A DNA stretch of 8,024 nucleotides. Source: an uncultured Bacteroidales bacterium. Lineage in GTDB: Bacteria; Bacteroidota; Bacteroidia; Bacteroidales; UBA932. Made by a program: the position numbers and the translations under genes. Under the pieces are notes generated by a model that saw only the letters and a list, made by a program, of their open reading frames with translations, was not told the origin of the DNA and did no database searches. Below are positions 1 to 6,702 of the stretch, in pieces. Each line of letters begins with the position of its first letter. Within the stretch, counting starts at the first letter, position 1. The stretch covers positions 1 through 8,024 of the forward strand of contig CAMNQO010000074.1 of assembly GCA_946549475.1 (NCBI GenBank). The letters are read 5' to 3'.

Positions 1-44
1 ATTTTCCCGGGTGACTCGACGATAACAAGGTTTTTTCCCATCAT
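1..44 (-). CDS. topA: DNA topoisomerase I, N-terminal fragment (runs off the left edge)
   Basis: Read on the minus strand from ATG at 44-42, the sequence encodes MMGKNLVIVESPGK and then leaves the window. The beta strand followed by VESPxK is the signature start of the Toprim domain of bacterial type IA topoisomerase I, which relaxes negative supercoils. The E of VES is the Toprim glutamate that takes part in metal-dependent strand cleavage. Topoisomerase III starts differently (AEKPS type), so TopA is favoured. Two ATG codons are adjacent (44-42 and 41-39), and the second would give the more usual MGKN start. The gene is divergent from the PBP1A gene and has a good Bacteroidota promoter about 50 bases upstream. 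Only 14 codons are visible, so nothing can be said about the rest of the protein. Confidence 0.8.
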   Translation of the reverse strand, partial: MMGKNLVIVESPGK

Positions 45-93
45 TCTATACTTTTGCGGAGCAATCTGCCGCAGCAAATCGCAAATTGGACTG

Positions 94-125
94 CAAAGTA
101 AGGAACAATCAAAGGATTTTTCAAA
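94..125 (-). promoter_or_regulatory. Bacteroidota-type promoter for topA
   Basis: On the minus strand there is a TTTG -33 element (complement of 122-125), a 20-base spacer and TTACTTTG (complement of 94-101). This is close to the Bacteroidota consensus TAnnTTTG, with one deviation at the second position. Transcription would start near base 87, leaving a leader of roughly 43 bases before the topA ATG. The spacing and location fit well. Confidence 0.6.
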
Positions 126-134
126 TTTTGTTGT

Positions 135-142
135 TAATTTTG
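135..142 (+). promoter_or_regulatory. possible -7 element of the PBP1A operon promoter
   Basis: TAATTTTG at 135-142 matches the Bacteroidota -7 consensus TAnnTTTG exactly and would start transcription about 12 bases before the PBP1A ATG. No good TTTG -33 box lies 19-21 bases upstream (111-114 reads AAAG), so this is a weak call. The element sits next to the -33 box of the divergent topA promoter, so the two promoters would compete for polymerase. Confidence 0.3.
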
Positions 143-160
143 TGAGAATTTTGAGAAAAA

Positions 161-2515
161 ATGAAAGTCCAAACACAAAATAAAGTGATCAAATGGGCGT
201 GGATTGTGGTCTGTGCCCCTTTGGCGATAGCCTTTCTGCTGTTGTTGTCGGTCGCGCTCTTCGCGAAAATCCCTTCTTTCGAGGAATTGGAGAATCCCGA
301 GAACAAACTTGCGACCCAGGTCCTGTCGGACGATGGGCAGATCCTGACGACATTCCATATAGAAAACCGTTCCTATGTGACCTTCGACCAGTTGTCCCCG
401 CATCTGGTCCATGCGCTGGTCGCCACCGAGGACTGCCGTTTCTACGAACATTCGGGCGTCGATTTCAAAAGTCTGGGCCGCGTGATTTTCAAGACCATCC
501 TGGGCGGCGCAAGCGAGCAGGGCGGCGGCAGTACCATCACCCAGCAGTTGGCCAAGACCCTCTACCCCCGTGCGGAGGCCCGCAGTTCCATCCCCGGTGT
601 GTATGCGGTCAAGATGACCTGGATCAAGTTGCGGGAGTGGTTTACCGCCGTCAAACTGGAGCGCAACTATACCAAGGACGAGATTATCACGATGTATTTC
701 AACTCGGTCTTCTTCGGCAGCAGCGCCTATGGCATCCGGGCGGCGGCAAGGACTTTTTTTGACAAACTTCCGTCCGAACTGACCGCGCAGGAGAGCGCGA
801 TGCTCGTGGGGGCCGTGAATGCTCCGACCCGGTACAACCCGCAACTGCATCCGGAGCGGGCCCGTCAGCGCCGCGATTTCGTCCTTTCCCAGATGTGCAG
901 GAACGGCTTCATGAGCAAGGCGCAATACGATTCCATCGCCGCCTTGCCCATCGAGTTGCGGTACCAGGTCCAGGACCACAACGCCGGCAAGGGGCCTTAC
1001 TTCCGCGATATGCTCCGGCGTATCATGAACGCCAAGGAGCCCAAGCGCAAATCCTATGCGCAGTACGAAGATTACCGGGTGGATTCCCTGCAGTGGGCGG
1101 ACGACGAATTGTACGGCTGGCTCAACAAGCATTTCAAAGCGGATGGAAGCCGTTACGACCTTGACCGGGACGGTCTGCGCATCCACACGACCATCAATTA
1201 CAAGATGCAGCAATATGCCGAGGAGGCTGTGGCCGAGCACCTGGGACAAGACTTGCAGAAAGCCTTCTGGCGGGATTTGCGGGGCAAGCGCAACCGCCCT
1301 TTCGACAACGATACGCCCAAAGAGATGGTCGAACGTATCATGAAGCAGGCCCGCCGCTACAGCGACCGTTACCGTTTCCTCAAGGCCGCAGGCCTTTCGG
1401 ACGCGCAAATCTACAAGACCTTCCAGGAGAAGACCCGGATGCGCGTGTTCTCCTGGGAGAAAAAAGGCTACCGTGATACGGTCATGACCCCGGACGACAG
1501 CATCCGGTATTACAAGTCCCACCTGCGTGCCGCCTTTATGGCCATCGAGCCTGTCACCGGCCATATCAAAGCCTATGTCGGCGGCCCCAACTACAAGTAT
1601 TTCAAGTACGACAACATCCGTCAGGGCAAGCGCCAGGTGGGATCCACCATCAAGCCTTTCCTCTATACGCTCGCCATGCAGGAGGGGCTGACCCCTTGTA
1701 CCCGCGTGGACAATGTCCCGCAGACCTTCTATCTGCCCGACGGCAATGTCTGGACCCCCCGCAGTACGGACAAAGACGAGTGGATCGGCAACAATGTCAC
1801 GCTGAAATGGGGCCTTTCCAAGTCGTCCAACAATATTTCCGCGTATCTGATGAAGCGTTTCGGTCCGGCTCCGATGGTGCATCTGATGCACAAGATGGGG
1901 GTGGGCAGTTATATTCCCGAGGTCCCGTCCATCTGTGTGGGCTCGGCCGAAGTGAATGTCTTTGAAATGGTGTCCGCCTACAACACTTTCCCCTCTAAGG
2001 GGATGTATGTGAGTCCCATTTTCGTGACGAGAATCGAAGACAGCATGGGGAATGTGATCAGTACCGGCTCCAACACCCGTCACGAGGCTATCAATCCGCA
2101 GATTGCCTGGCTGATGGCCAATCTGATGCAGGGAGTGGTCAATCACGGTACGGCCTACCGTCTGCGGGCCAAGTATAAACTGACCGGAGAAATCGCGGGC
2201 AAGACCGGTACGACCAACGACAATTCCGACGGTTGGTTTATCGGTTATACCCCGAGTCTGACGGCCGGTGTCTGGGTGGGTGGCGAGGATCCGCAAATCC
2301 ACTTCGAAGCCCTGGCGCTGGGCGGCGGCTCCAATATGGCTTTGCCGATATGGGGCATCTTTATGACCAAGTGCCGGGCAGACAAGTCTCTGGGCTTCCG
2401 GGACGATGAGCGCTTTGCCGTTCCCGGCGGTGTCGATGCGGCCCAACTGGACTGTGACGGCAGCGATGCCGATGTGGACCGGAAAAAGCAGGAAGAAGAC
2501 GAATTCTTTTTTTAA
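161..2515 (+). CDS. mrcA: class A penicillin-binding protein (PBP1A-type glycosyltransferase/transpeptidase)
   Basis: This 784-residue bifunctional murein synthase polymerises lipid II into glycan strands and crosslinks the stem peptides in the periplasm. A short cytoplasmic tail is followed by one membrane segment (about residues 11-35). The GT51 glycosyltransferase domain shows the catalytic glutamate E90 in TEDCRFYEHSGVD and the GGSTITQQLAK motif (122-132). The transpeptidase domain has all three motifs: S495-T-I-K498 with the acyl-enzyme serine, S555-S-N557, and K681-T-G-T684. Length and domain order are normal for the family, so it is expected to be active. The segment between the two domains (about 290-460) is charged and lysine/arginine-rich. 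The protein ends in a short acidic tail followed by three phenylalanines. ATG at 161 is the natural start because the signal anchor follows directly. It is first in a four-gene cell-wall operon, with the next ATG 6 bases after its stop. Confidence 0.95.
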   Translation: MKVQTQNKVIKWAWIVVCAPLAIAFLLLLSVALFAKIPSFEELENPENKLATQVLSDDGQILTTFHIENRSYVTFDQLSPHLVHALVATEDCRFYEHSGVDFKSLGRVIFKTILGGASEQGGGSTITQQLAKTLYPRAEARSSIPGVYAVKMTWIKLREWFTAVKLERNYTKDEIITMYFNSVFFGSSAYGIRAAARTFFDKLPSELTAQESAMLVGAVNAPTRYNPQLHPERARQRRDFVLSQMCRNGFMSKAQYDSIAALPIELRYQVQDHNAGKGPYFRDMLRRIMNAKEPKRKSYAQYEDYRVDSLQWADDELYGWLNKHFKADGSRYDLDRDGLRIHTTINYKMQQYAEEAVAEHLGQDLQKAFWRDLRGKRNRPFDNDTPKEMVERIMKQARRYSDRYRFLKAAGLSDAQIYKTFQEKTRMRVFSWEKKGYRDTVMTPDDSIRYYKSHLRAAFMAIEPVTGHIKAYVGGPNYKYFKYDNIRQGKRQVGSTIKPFLYTLAMQEGLTPCTRVDNVPQTFYLPDGNVWTPRSTDKDEWIGNNVTLKWGLSKSSNNISAYLMKRFGPAPMVHLMHKMGVGSYIPEVPSICVGSAEVNVFEMVSAYNTFPSKGMYVSPIFVTRIEDSMGNVISTGSNTRHEAINPQIAWLMANLMQGVVNHGTAYRLRAKYKLTGEIAGKTGTTNDNSDGWFIGYTPSLTAGVWVGGEDPQIHFEALALGGGSNMALPIWGIFMTKCRADKSLGFRDDERFAVPGGVDAAQLDCDGSDADVDRKKQEEDEFFF

Positions 2516-2521
2516 CGGGAG

Positions 2522-3376
2522 ATGGCGCTTTTTGAGTATAAGCAGTGTGGCGTACAGGGGAATGAGTCCGAATGCACCCGTGTCTATTATGAATGTTCGG
2601 GCGCAGGTCCGGCCGTCATGCTGTTGCATGGCTGGGGATGTACCCACGAATTGTTCGTCCCGCTCGCGAAAGAGTTGTCCCGTTCTTACACGGTCTATAA
2701 TTTCGACCTGCCGGGATTCGGACGCTCGGATGAGCCGGCGACGGCCTGGGGGATGGACGAGTATGTAAATATGCTGGAGGCTTTTGTGGCGGCGCATTGT
2801 CCGGGGCCGGTCTCGCTGGTCGGCCATTCTTTCGGCGGCCGCATGTCCATCCTCTATGCTTCGCGCAATGTCGTGACGCGGATCGTCCTGGTGGACGCGG
2901 CGGGCGTGCGGCCCAAGCGGACGCTCGGCTATTACCGCCGTGTCTATACCTATAAATTGAAGAAATTTGTGGTTTTGAAAATATTCCGCCGTCCGGATCT
3001 CTTTGAATTGTGGCGGGCCCATCAGGGCTCAGCCGACTACAAGGCGGCTTCCGAGCGGATGAAGCCTGTCTTTTCCAAGGTGGTCAACCGTGACTTGAGC
3101 GGCTGTCTGCCCGCCATCCAGGCACCGACCCTGCTGTTCTGGGGAGAGAAAGATACGGCGACACCGCTTTCCGATGCGCATCTGATGGAGCGGCTCATCC
3201 CGGCCCCGACCCGTCTGGTGGTCATCCCCGGAGCCGGTCATTTCGCCGCCTTCGTCGAAGCCCCGCAGCCGTTTGCCCGTGAAGTGAGGGCGTTTTTTGA
3301 AATGGAGGCTGATGGCCAGACCGGGACTCACGATGGGAAGCAGATGCCATCTTATCTCGAAGGAGGGGAGCGATGA
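2522..3376 (+). CDS. alpha/beta hydrolase of unknown substrate
   Basis: This 284-residue alpha/beta-fold hydrolase is cytoplasmic as far as can be seen, with no signal peptide or membrane segment. HGWG (36-39) fits the oxyanion-hole loop. GHSFGG (101-106) is the nucleophile elbow with S103. D211 in WGEKD and H240 in GAGHF complete the catalytic triad. The region between about 125 and 190 would be the lid. The fold covers esterases, lipases, peptidases and haloperoxidase-like enzymes, and the sequence does not reveal the substrate. Its place is suggestive: 6 bases after the PBP1A gene and overlapping the Mur ligase start by 4 bases (ATGA). A role in handling a cell-wall precursor, lipid or ester is therefore an inference from context only. 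The last 25 or so residues are a hydrophilic extension beyond the fold; its bases include the AGGAGG that precedes the next gene. Confidence 0.85.
   Translation: MALFEYKQCGVQGNESECTRVYYECSGAGPAVMLLHGWGCTHELFVPLAKELSRSYTVYNFDLPGFGRSDEPATAWGMDEYVNMLEAFVAAHCPGPVSLVGHSFGGRMSILYASRNVVTRIVLVDAAGVRPKRTLGYYRRVYTYKLKKFVVLKIFRRPDLFELWRAHQGSADYKAASERMKPVFSKVVNRDLSGCLPAIQAPTLLFWGEKDTATPLSDAHLMERLIPAPTRLVVIPGAGHFAAFVEAPQPFAREVRAFFEMEADGQTGTHDGKQMPSYLEGGER
3361..3366 (+). promoter_or_regulatory. Shine-Dalgarno-like AGGAGG before the Mur ligase start
   Basis: AGGAGG ends 6 bases before ATG at 3373 and lies inside the last codons of the hydrolase gene. Strong Shine-Dalgarno sequences are uncommon in Bacteroidota. 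With the ATGA stop/start overlap, it supports 3373 as the true start and suggests translational coupling. Confidence 0.45.
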
Positions 3377-5250
3377 TAAGCAAGATTTTCGCCGGGGCGC
3401 TTTCCGCCCTGCTGTTGGTGCTGGCCGTCTATTTTTACCGGACCTATCTGCTTTTTGAAACCCGGATGTTCCAGCAGAACTCCTACCGGCCCGAGCGTTT
3501 CATGCGTTGGTGGAGAGGCCCGCGCAATGCTTATTCCGCCTTTCTGGCCTGGCTGCTGCCCCTGCCCGTCAAGATTCCTCTGGCCGTGACGGCCCGCGTC
3601 AAACGCTTGTTCGTGACCGATATTATCTTGACGCTCCTGCTTTTTGCCGGCGGAGTATGGGGCTGTCTGGCGCTGTGCGGCAGTTTTTCATGTGCTTCAG
3701 GGGCGCTTGATGCAGGCCTTGCATCGGACCGGGCTGCAGGCACTTCGGATGTGGCTGGCATCTGTGGCCTGCCCTGGGGCGGATGGTCGCTTCCGCTGGC
3801 AATCTGGGTCGTGAGTTCGGTGCTTCTGATGGCTTCGAAATGGATATTGCTGCTGGCCAATGCCGTAAACCAGCCGATTGAAAAGGCCATCACCCGCTGG
3901 TACTACAACGACGCCGCCCGTATGCTCCGGGAGCACAAAGGCTTGATCGTCATCGGAGTTACCGGCAGTTATGGCAAGACTTCCACCAAGAATTACCTCT
4001 ATCGCATCCTTTCGGAAAAGTATAATACACTGGTCACACCGGGTAACTTCAATACCACCCTCGGCGTCGTCCGTACCATACGCGAGCAACTTCAGCCCCA
4101 CCACCAAGTCTTTATCGTGGAGATGGGGGCCAAGCAGCCGGGGGATATTCGGGAAATCTGCGATTTGGTGCACCCTTCCATCGGAATCGTCGCTTCTGTC
4201 GGTCCGATGCACCTGGAGACCTTCGGCTCGCTGGAAAATATCCAAAAGACCAAATTTGAACTGGTACGCGCCCTGCCGGCCGACGGTTTTGCCGCCATCA
4301 ATGCGGACTCTCCGGGCATCGCGTCCTATCAAGACATTCCCACCCACTGCCGCGTGATCCGTTATGGGGTAGATAAAGCGGGAAACTCCCTCTCGCTGCG
4401 CAGGGACGACGCAGCCCTCTCGCCGGATCGGGACGACGCAGCCCTCTCGCCGGACCGGGACGACACAGCCCCCTCGCTGCGCAGGGACAGTTTCCGTGCC
4501 CGGAAACTCTCCTACACCACGCAGGGGAGTACCTTTGAACTATCCTACGACGCCTTTGCGGCTCCATCCGCTGCCGGAGTTGCCGCCGGACTTGCGGCCG
4601 CAGATATGGTTTCCGTCCCGGGGGATGTCCCTCATGTGCATGCTTCCGTGGCCATGCAGACGCATCTGCTGGGCGAGAGCAACATCCAGAACATCGTGGG
4701 TGCCTGTGCCGTCGCCTCCTTTCTGGGCGTCACTCCGGCGCAGCAGAAGTCGGCTGTCGCCAAGTTGCAACAAGTGGAAAACCGCCTGTTCGTGAGCCGT
4801 CAGGGCGCCGTCACGGTCATCAACGATGCGTATAATTCCAACCCCGAAGGGGCCGCGATGGCGCTCGATGTGTTGCGCGACATCCAGGGCGGACGCAAGA
4901 TTTTGATTACCCCGGGCTTTGTGGAACTGGGGGCCCGTCAGGCGGATGCGTGTTATCAGTTGGGATTCAAAGCCGCTTTCTGTGCCGACATCCTGATCGT
5001 TGTCAACCAATTGAACCGTGACGCCATCCTCTCCGGCGCCCGCGATGCGATGGCCCGGGACCGGGCCGGGAAGCAGTCCCGGGAGGCATCCGGTCAAGAT
5101 GATTCCCCGTCGCTGTCAAGCGTGCGGCTCAAAGAAGAAAATATCCTTTGCAAGGACGATTTGGCCCTGGTGTTCGAGGCCTTGCCCGCTCTTTTGAAGC
5201 CTGGCGATGTCGTCTTGTACGAAAACGATTTACCTGATACCTTTAAATAA
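3373..5250 (+). CDS. murF: membrane-anchored MurF-type Mur ligase
   Basis: This 625-residue protein would add D-Ala-D-Ala, or a similar group, to a muramyl peptide using ATP. The N-terminus has predicted membrane segments at about 5-24, 82-103 and 138-165. The Mur central domain follows: P-loop GVTGSYGKTST (195-205, K202), TPGNFNTT (222-229), VEMGAKQPGD (249-258), GPMHLETFGS (277-286) and K294, the likely carbamylated lysine. The C-terminal domain shows NDAYNSNP (484-491) and TPGFVELG (513-520), where ordinary MurF has a GDMLELG-like motif. It ends in ENDLPDTFK. The usual MurF domain 1 with its STDSR uridine-binding motif is absent. It is far longer than the roughly 450 residues of ordinary MurF, partly from low-complexity inserts at about 102-137, 344-371, 394-423 and 558-585. 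The neighbouring Ddl supports a MurF-like role, but it may be a second ligase beside a normal MurF elsewhere. The Mur-ligase assignment is firm; the exact substrate is not. Confidence 0.85.
   Translation: MISKIFAGALSALLLVLAVYFYRTYLLFETRMFQQNSYRPERFMRWWRGPRNAYSAFLAWLLPLPVKIPLAVTARVKRLFVTDIILTLLLFAGGVWGCLALCGSFSCASGALDAGLASDRAAGTSDVAGICGLPWGGWSLPLAIWVVSSVLLMASKWILLLANAVNQPIEKAITRWYYNDAARMLREHKGLIVIGVTGSYGKTSTKNYLYRILSEKYNTLVTPGNFNTTLGVVRTIREQLQPHHQVFIVEMGAKQPGDIREICDLVHPSIGIVASVGPMHLETFGSLENIQKTKFELVRALPADGFAAINADSPGIASYQDIPTHCRVIRYGVDKAGNSLSLRRDDAALSPDRDDAALSPDRDDTAPSLRRDSFRARKLSYTTQGSTFELSYDAFAAPSAAGVAAGLAAADMVSVPGDVPHVHASVAMQTHLLGESNIQNIVGACAVASFLGVTPAQQKSAVAKLQQVENRLFVSRQGAVTVINDAYNSNPEGAAMALDVLRDIQGGRKILITPGFVELGARQADACYQLGFKAAFCADILIVVNQLNRDAILSGARDAMARDRAGKQSREASGQDDSPSLSSVRLKEENILCKDDLALVFEALPALLKPGDVVLYENDLPDTFK
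4392..4488 (+). repeat. 27-bp in-frame tandem repeat (3 units) in the Mur ligase gene
   Basis: Three adjacent 27-base units lie at 4403-4429, 4430-4456 and 4457-4483. Units 1 and 2 differ at one base; unit 3 diverges in its second half. Each encodes 9 residues, RDDAALSPD-like. The same 16-base string CTCGCTGCGCAGGGAC occurs before the array (4392-4407) and at its end (4473-4488), exactly 81 bases (three units) apart. The high identity points to recent duplication, and the 27-base length keeps the frame open. Confidence 0.9.
5054..5083. repeat. GC-rich inverted repeat inside a Mur ligase insert
   Basis: CCCGGGA (5054-5060) and TCCCGGG (5077-5083) form a 7-bp inverted repeat around a 16-base GC-rich loop. 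A competing pairing, GGCCCGG with CCGGGCC (5052-5067), overlaps it. It lies in the hydrophilic insert at about residues 558-585 of the protein, so it may be a by-product of low-complexity sequence rather than a regulatory structure. Confidence 0.45.
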
Positions 5251-5251
5251 T

Positions 5252-6487
5252 ATGAAAATTACAGTTGGTTTGCTCTTCGGAGGTCGTTCCGTGGAGAATG
5301 AGATTTCGGTCGTGACCGCCCTTCAGACCCTCGAGTCGATGGACAAAGAGAAATATGAAGTGGTGCCCATTTATATAGCCAAGAGCGGAAAATGGTACAG
5401 CGGGGAGAAACTGCTGACCATTGCGAACTATCGCGATATGAAGGCTCTGCTGAGCCAGACCCCCGAGGTCTATATGCGTCCCGTGTATGGCGACAAGAAT
5501 CTTTATCTGGTCAAGCCCGGCCTCTTCTCCAAAGGCATCGTCGCGACCCTGGATGTGATTTTGCCCACCCTGCACGGCACCAATTGCGAAGATGGTACGC
5601 TGCAAGGCGTGCTGACCAGTATCGGCATCCCTTTCGTGGGCTGCAACACCCTCGCTTCGGCCAACGGAATGGACAAGATCACGATGAAAATGATCCTCAA
5701 GGAGTGTGGCGTTCCGGTCGTGGATTATTTCTGGTTCAACGACAAAGAGTGGTATGCCGATCAGACCTCGGTCATCGGACGCCTGGAGGCCCGGCTGGCC
5801 TATCCCGTGATTGTCAAGCCCGCCAACAGCGGCAGCAGCGTGGGCATCAAAGCCGCGCACAATCGCGATGAACTCATCGAAGCGGTGGAGTATGCCGCCA
5901 GTTTCACCACCCGCATCATTGTCGAACATCTGGTCACGAAACTCAAGGAAGTCAACTGCTCGGTAAAGGGCAATTACAACGATTGCGAGACTTCGGTGTG
6001 TGAAGTGCCGCTTCGCAGCGGCGAGATTTTGAGTTATCAGGATAAATACATGCGTGGTGGCGGCAGCAAAGGCGCAAAAAGTGCCGGAGCGGCTTCCGGA
6101 GCGGCTGGAACTTCCGGGGCTTCCGGTGAGAGCGAAGGAATGCGTTCCACCCTGCGGGAAATCCCGGCAAAATTGCAGGCGGGCGAGACGGAGCGCATAC
6201 AACAGTTGGCCCGTGACACTTTCCGTGCCCTGGCCTGCGACGGGCTGAGCCGTATCGATTTCATCATTGACGAGGAAGACCGCAGCATCTATGTCAATGA
6301 GATCAACACCATTCCCGGCTCCCTTTCCTCCTACCTGTGGGAAGCGAGCGGACAGCCTTTCCCGCAAGTGATTGACGGGCTCATCGATCTCGCTTTTGCC
6401 CGCAGCCGGGAGGAAAGTTTCAAAGTGACCGATTTCGGCGGCAATATCTTTGCAGCGATGCCTGCCGGCGGCGGTTCGAAGCGGTAA
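5252..6487 (+). CDS. ddl: D-alanine--D-alanine ligase
   Basis: This cytoplasmic ATP-grasp enzyme joins two D-alanines for the peptidoglycan stem terminus; the protein has 411 residues. Visible motifs are FGGRSVENEIS (9-19, with E15 for the first D-Ala), HGTNCEDG (108-115), KPANSGSSVG (189-198, ATP-binding lysine K189), the metal ligand region RIDFIIDE (334-341) and NEINTIPG (349-356). YQDKYM (262-267) carries the K-Y pair in the omega loop that marks D-Ala-D-Ala rather than D-Ala-D-lactate enzymes, so no vancomycin-type specificity change is indicated. The protein is longer than the usual 300-370 residues, mainly because of a Gly/Ala/Ser insert at 275-296. ATG at 5252 is chosen because MKITVGLLFGG is the normal start. 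An in-frame ATG at 5207 would add 15 residues unlike the family and lies inside the Mur ligase gene. Only one base separates it from the Mur ligase stop, so the two are probably coupled. Confidence 0.95.
   Translation: MKITVGLLFGGRSVENEISVVTALQTLESMDKEKYEVVPIYIAKSGKWYSGEKLLTIANYRDMKALLSQTPEVYMRPVYGDKNLYLVKPGLFSKGIVATLDVILPTLHGTNCEDGTLQGVLTSIGIPFVGCNTLASANGMDKITMKMILKECGVPVVDYFWFNDKEWYADQTSVIGRLEARLAYPVIVKPANSGSSVGIKAAHNRDELIEAVEYAASFTTRIIVEHLVTKLKEVNCSVKGNYNDCETSVCEVPLRSGEILSYQDKYMRGGGSKGAKSAGAASGAAGTSGASGESEGMRSTLREIPAKLQAGETERIQQLARDTFRALACDGLSRIDFIIDEEDRSIYVNEINTIPGSLSSYLWEASGQPFPQVIDGLIDLAFARSREESFKVTDFGGNIFAAMPAGGGSKR
6074..6139 (+). repeat. low-complexity 66-base insert in the Ddl omega loop
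   Basis: These 22 codons encode almost only Ala, Gly, Ser, Thr and Glu (residues 275-296), with the strings GCTTCCGG and ACTTCCGG recurring. They lie between GGGSKG and MRSTLREIP, which read as directly joined in the Ddl relatives I recall. The insert boundaries are therefore an inference and an alignment is needed. Confidence 0.6.
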
Positions 6488-6702
6488 GTCTGCAGAGCGG
6501 CGGCTCGAAAAGGTGGTTCTGCCAGGTCTTGGTTTGAAGATGTACTTCTGCTTGGTGGCGCCGCTAAGATGATGGGAAATATTGGATTTATTAACCTTGC
6601 GTCTAAACGGTTGTATTAGTGGTGTTTATGTAAAAGGACCTAGTCAGTTTGGAGTAGGTTGTTCTATCCAAATGGCTGATTTTTAGCGATTTTGCTGCTA
6701 CG
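6488..6702. other. intergenic gap between ddl and prmC
   Basis: This 215-base gap has no open frame with recognisable coding character. A 13-base stretch at the end of ddl (6468-6480, GCGGCGGTTCGAA) recurs with one change just after the stop (6497-6509). TAACCTTG at 6592-6599 resembles a -7 box with one mismatch but lacks a -33 partner. No convincing terminator is seen, so read-through from the operon into prmC is possible. Confidence 0.5.

Noticed and set aside
134..3022. A 962-codon open frame on the minus strand opposite PBP1A and the hydrolase
   Set aside because: It mirrors the codon pattern of two clearly homologous plus-strand genes, is His/Arg/Gly-rich without recognisable domains, and is the usual antisense by-product of GC-rich coding sequence.
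4392..4488. CRISPR-like array in the Mur ligase gene
   Set aside because: The 27-base units are directly adjacent with no spacers and are translated in-frame.
5207..5251. Upstream ATG extending Ddl by 15 residues
   Set aside because: The extra residues do not resemble any Ddl start and overlap the Mur ligase C-terminus; MKITVGLLFGG from 5252 is the family start.
5243..6367. A 374-codon open frame on the minus strand opposite ddl
   Set aside because: The plus strand encodes an intact Ddl with all motifs; the antisense frame shows no domain and spans the whole gene as a shadow.
5252..6487. Van-type D-Ala-D-Lac or D-Ala-D-Ser resistance ligase
   Set aside because: The YQDKYM omega-loop signature is of the D-Ala-D-Ala type, and no vanH, vanX or vanT partner gene is present.
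6496..6565. AGCGGCG / CGCCGCT inverted repeat after ddl, considered as a terminator
   Set aside because: The arms are separated by 56 bases and no T-run follows, so it is unlikely to terminate transcription.
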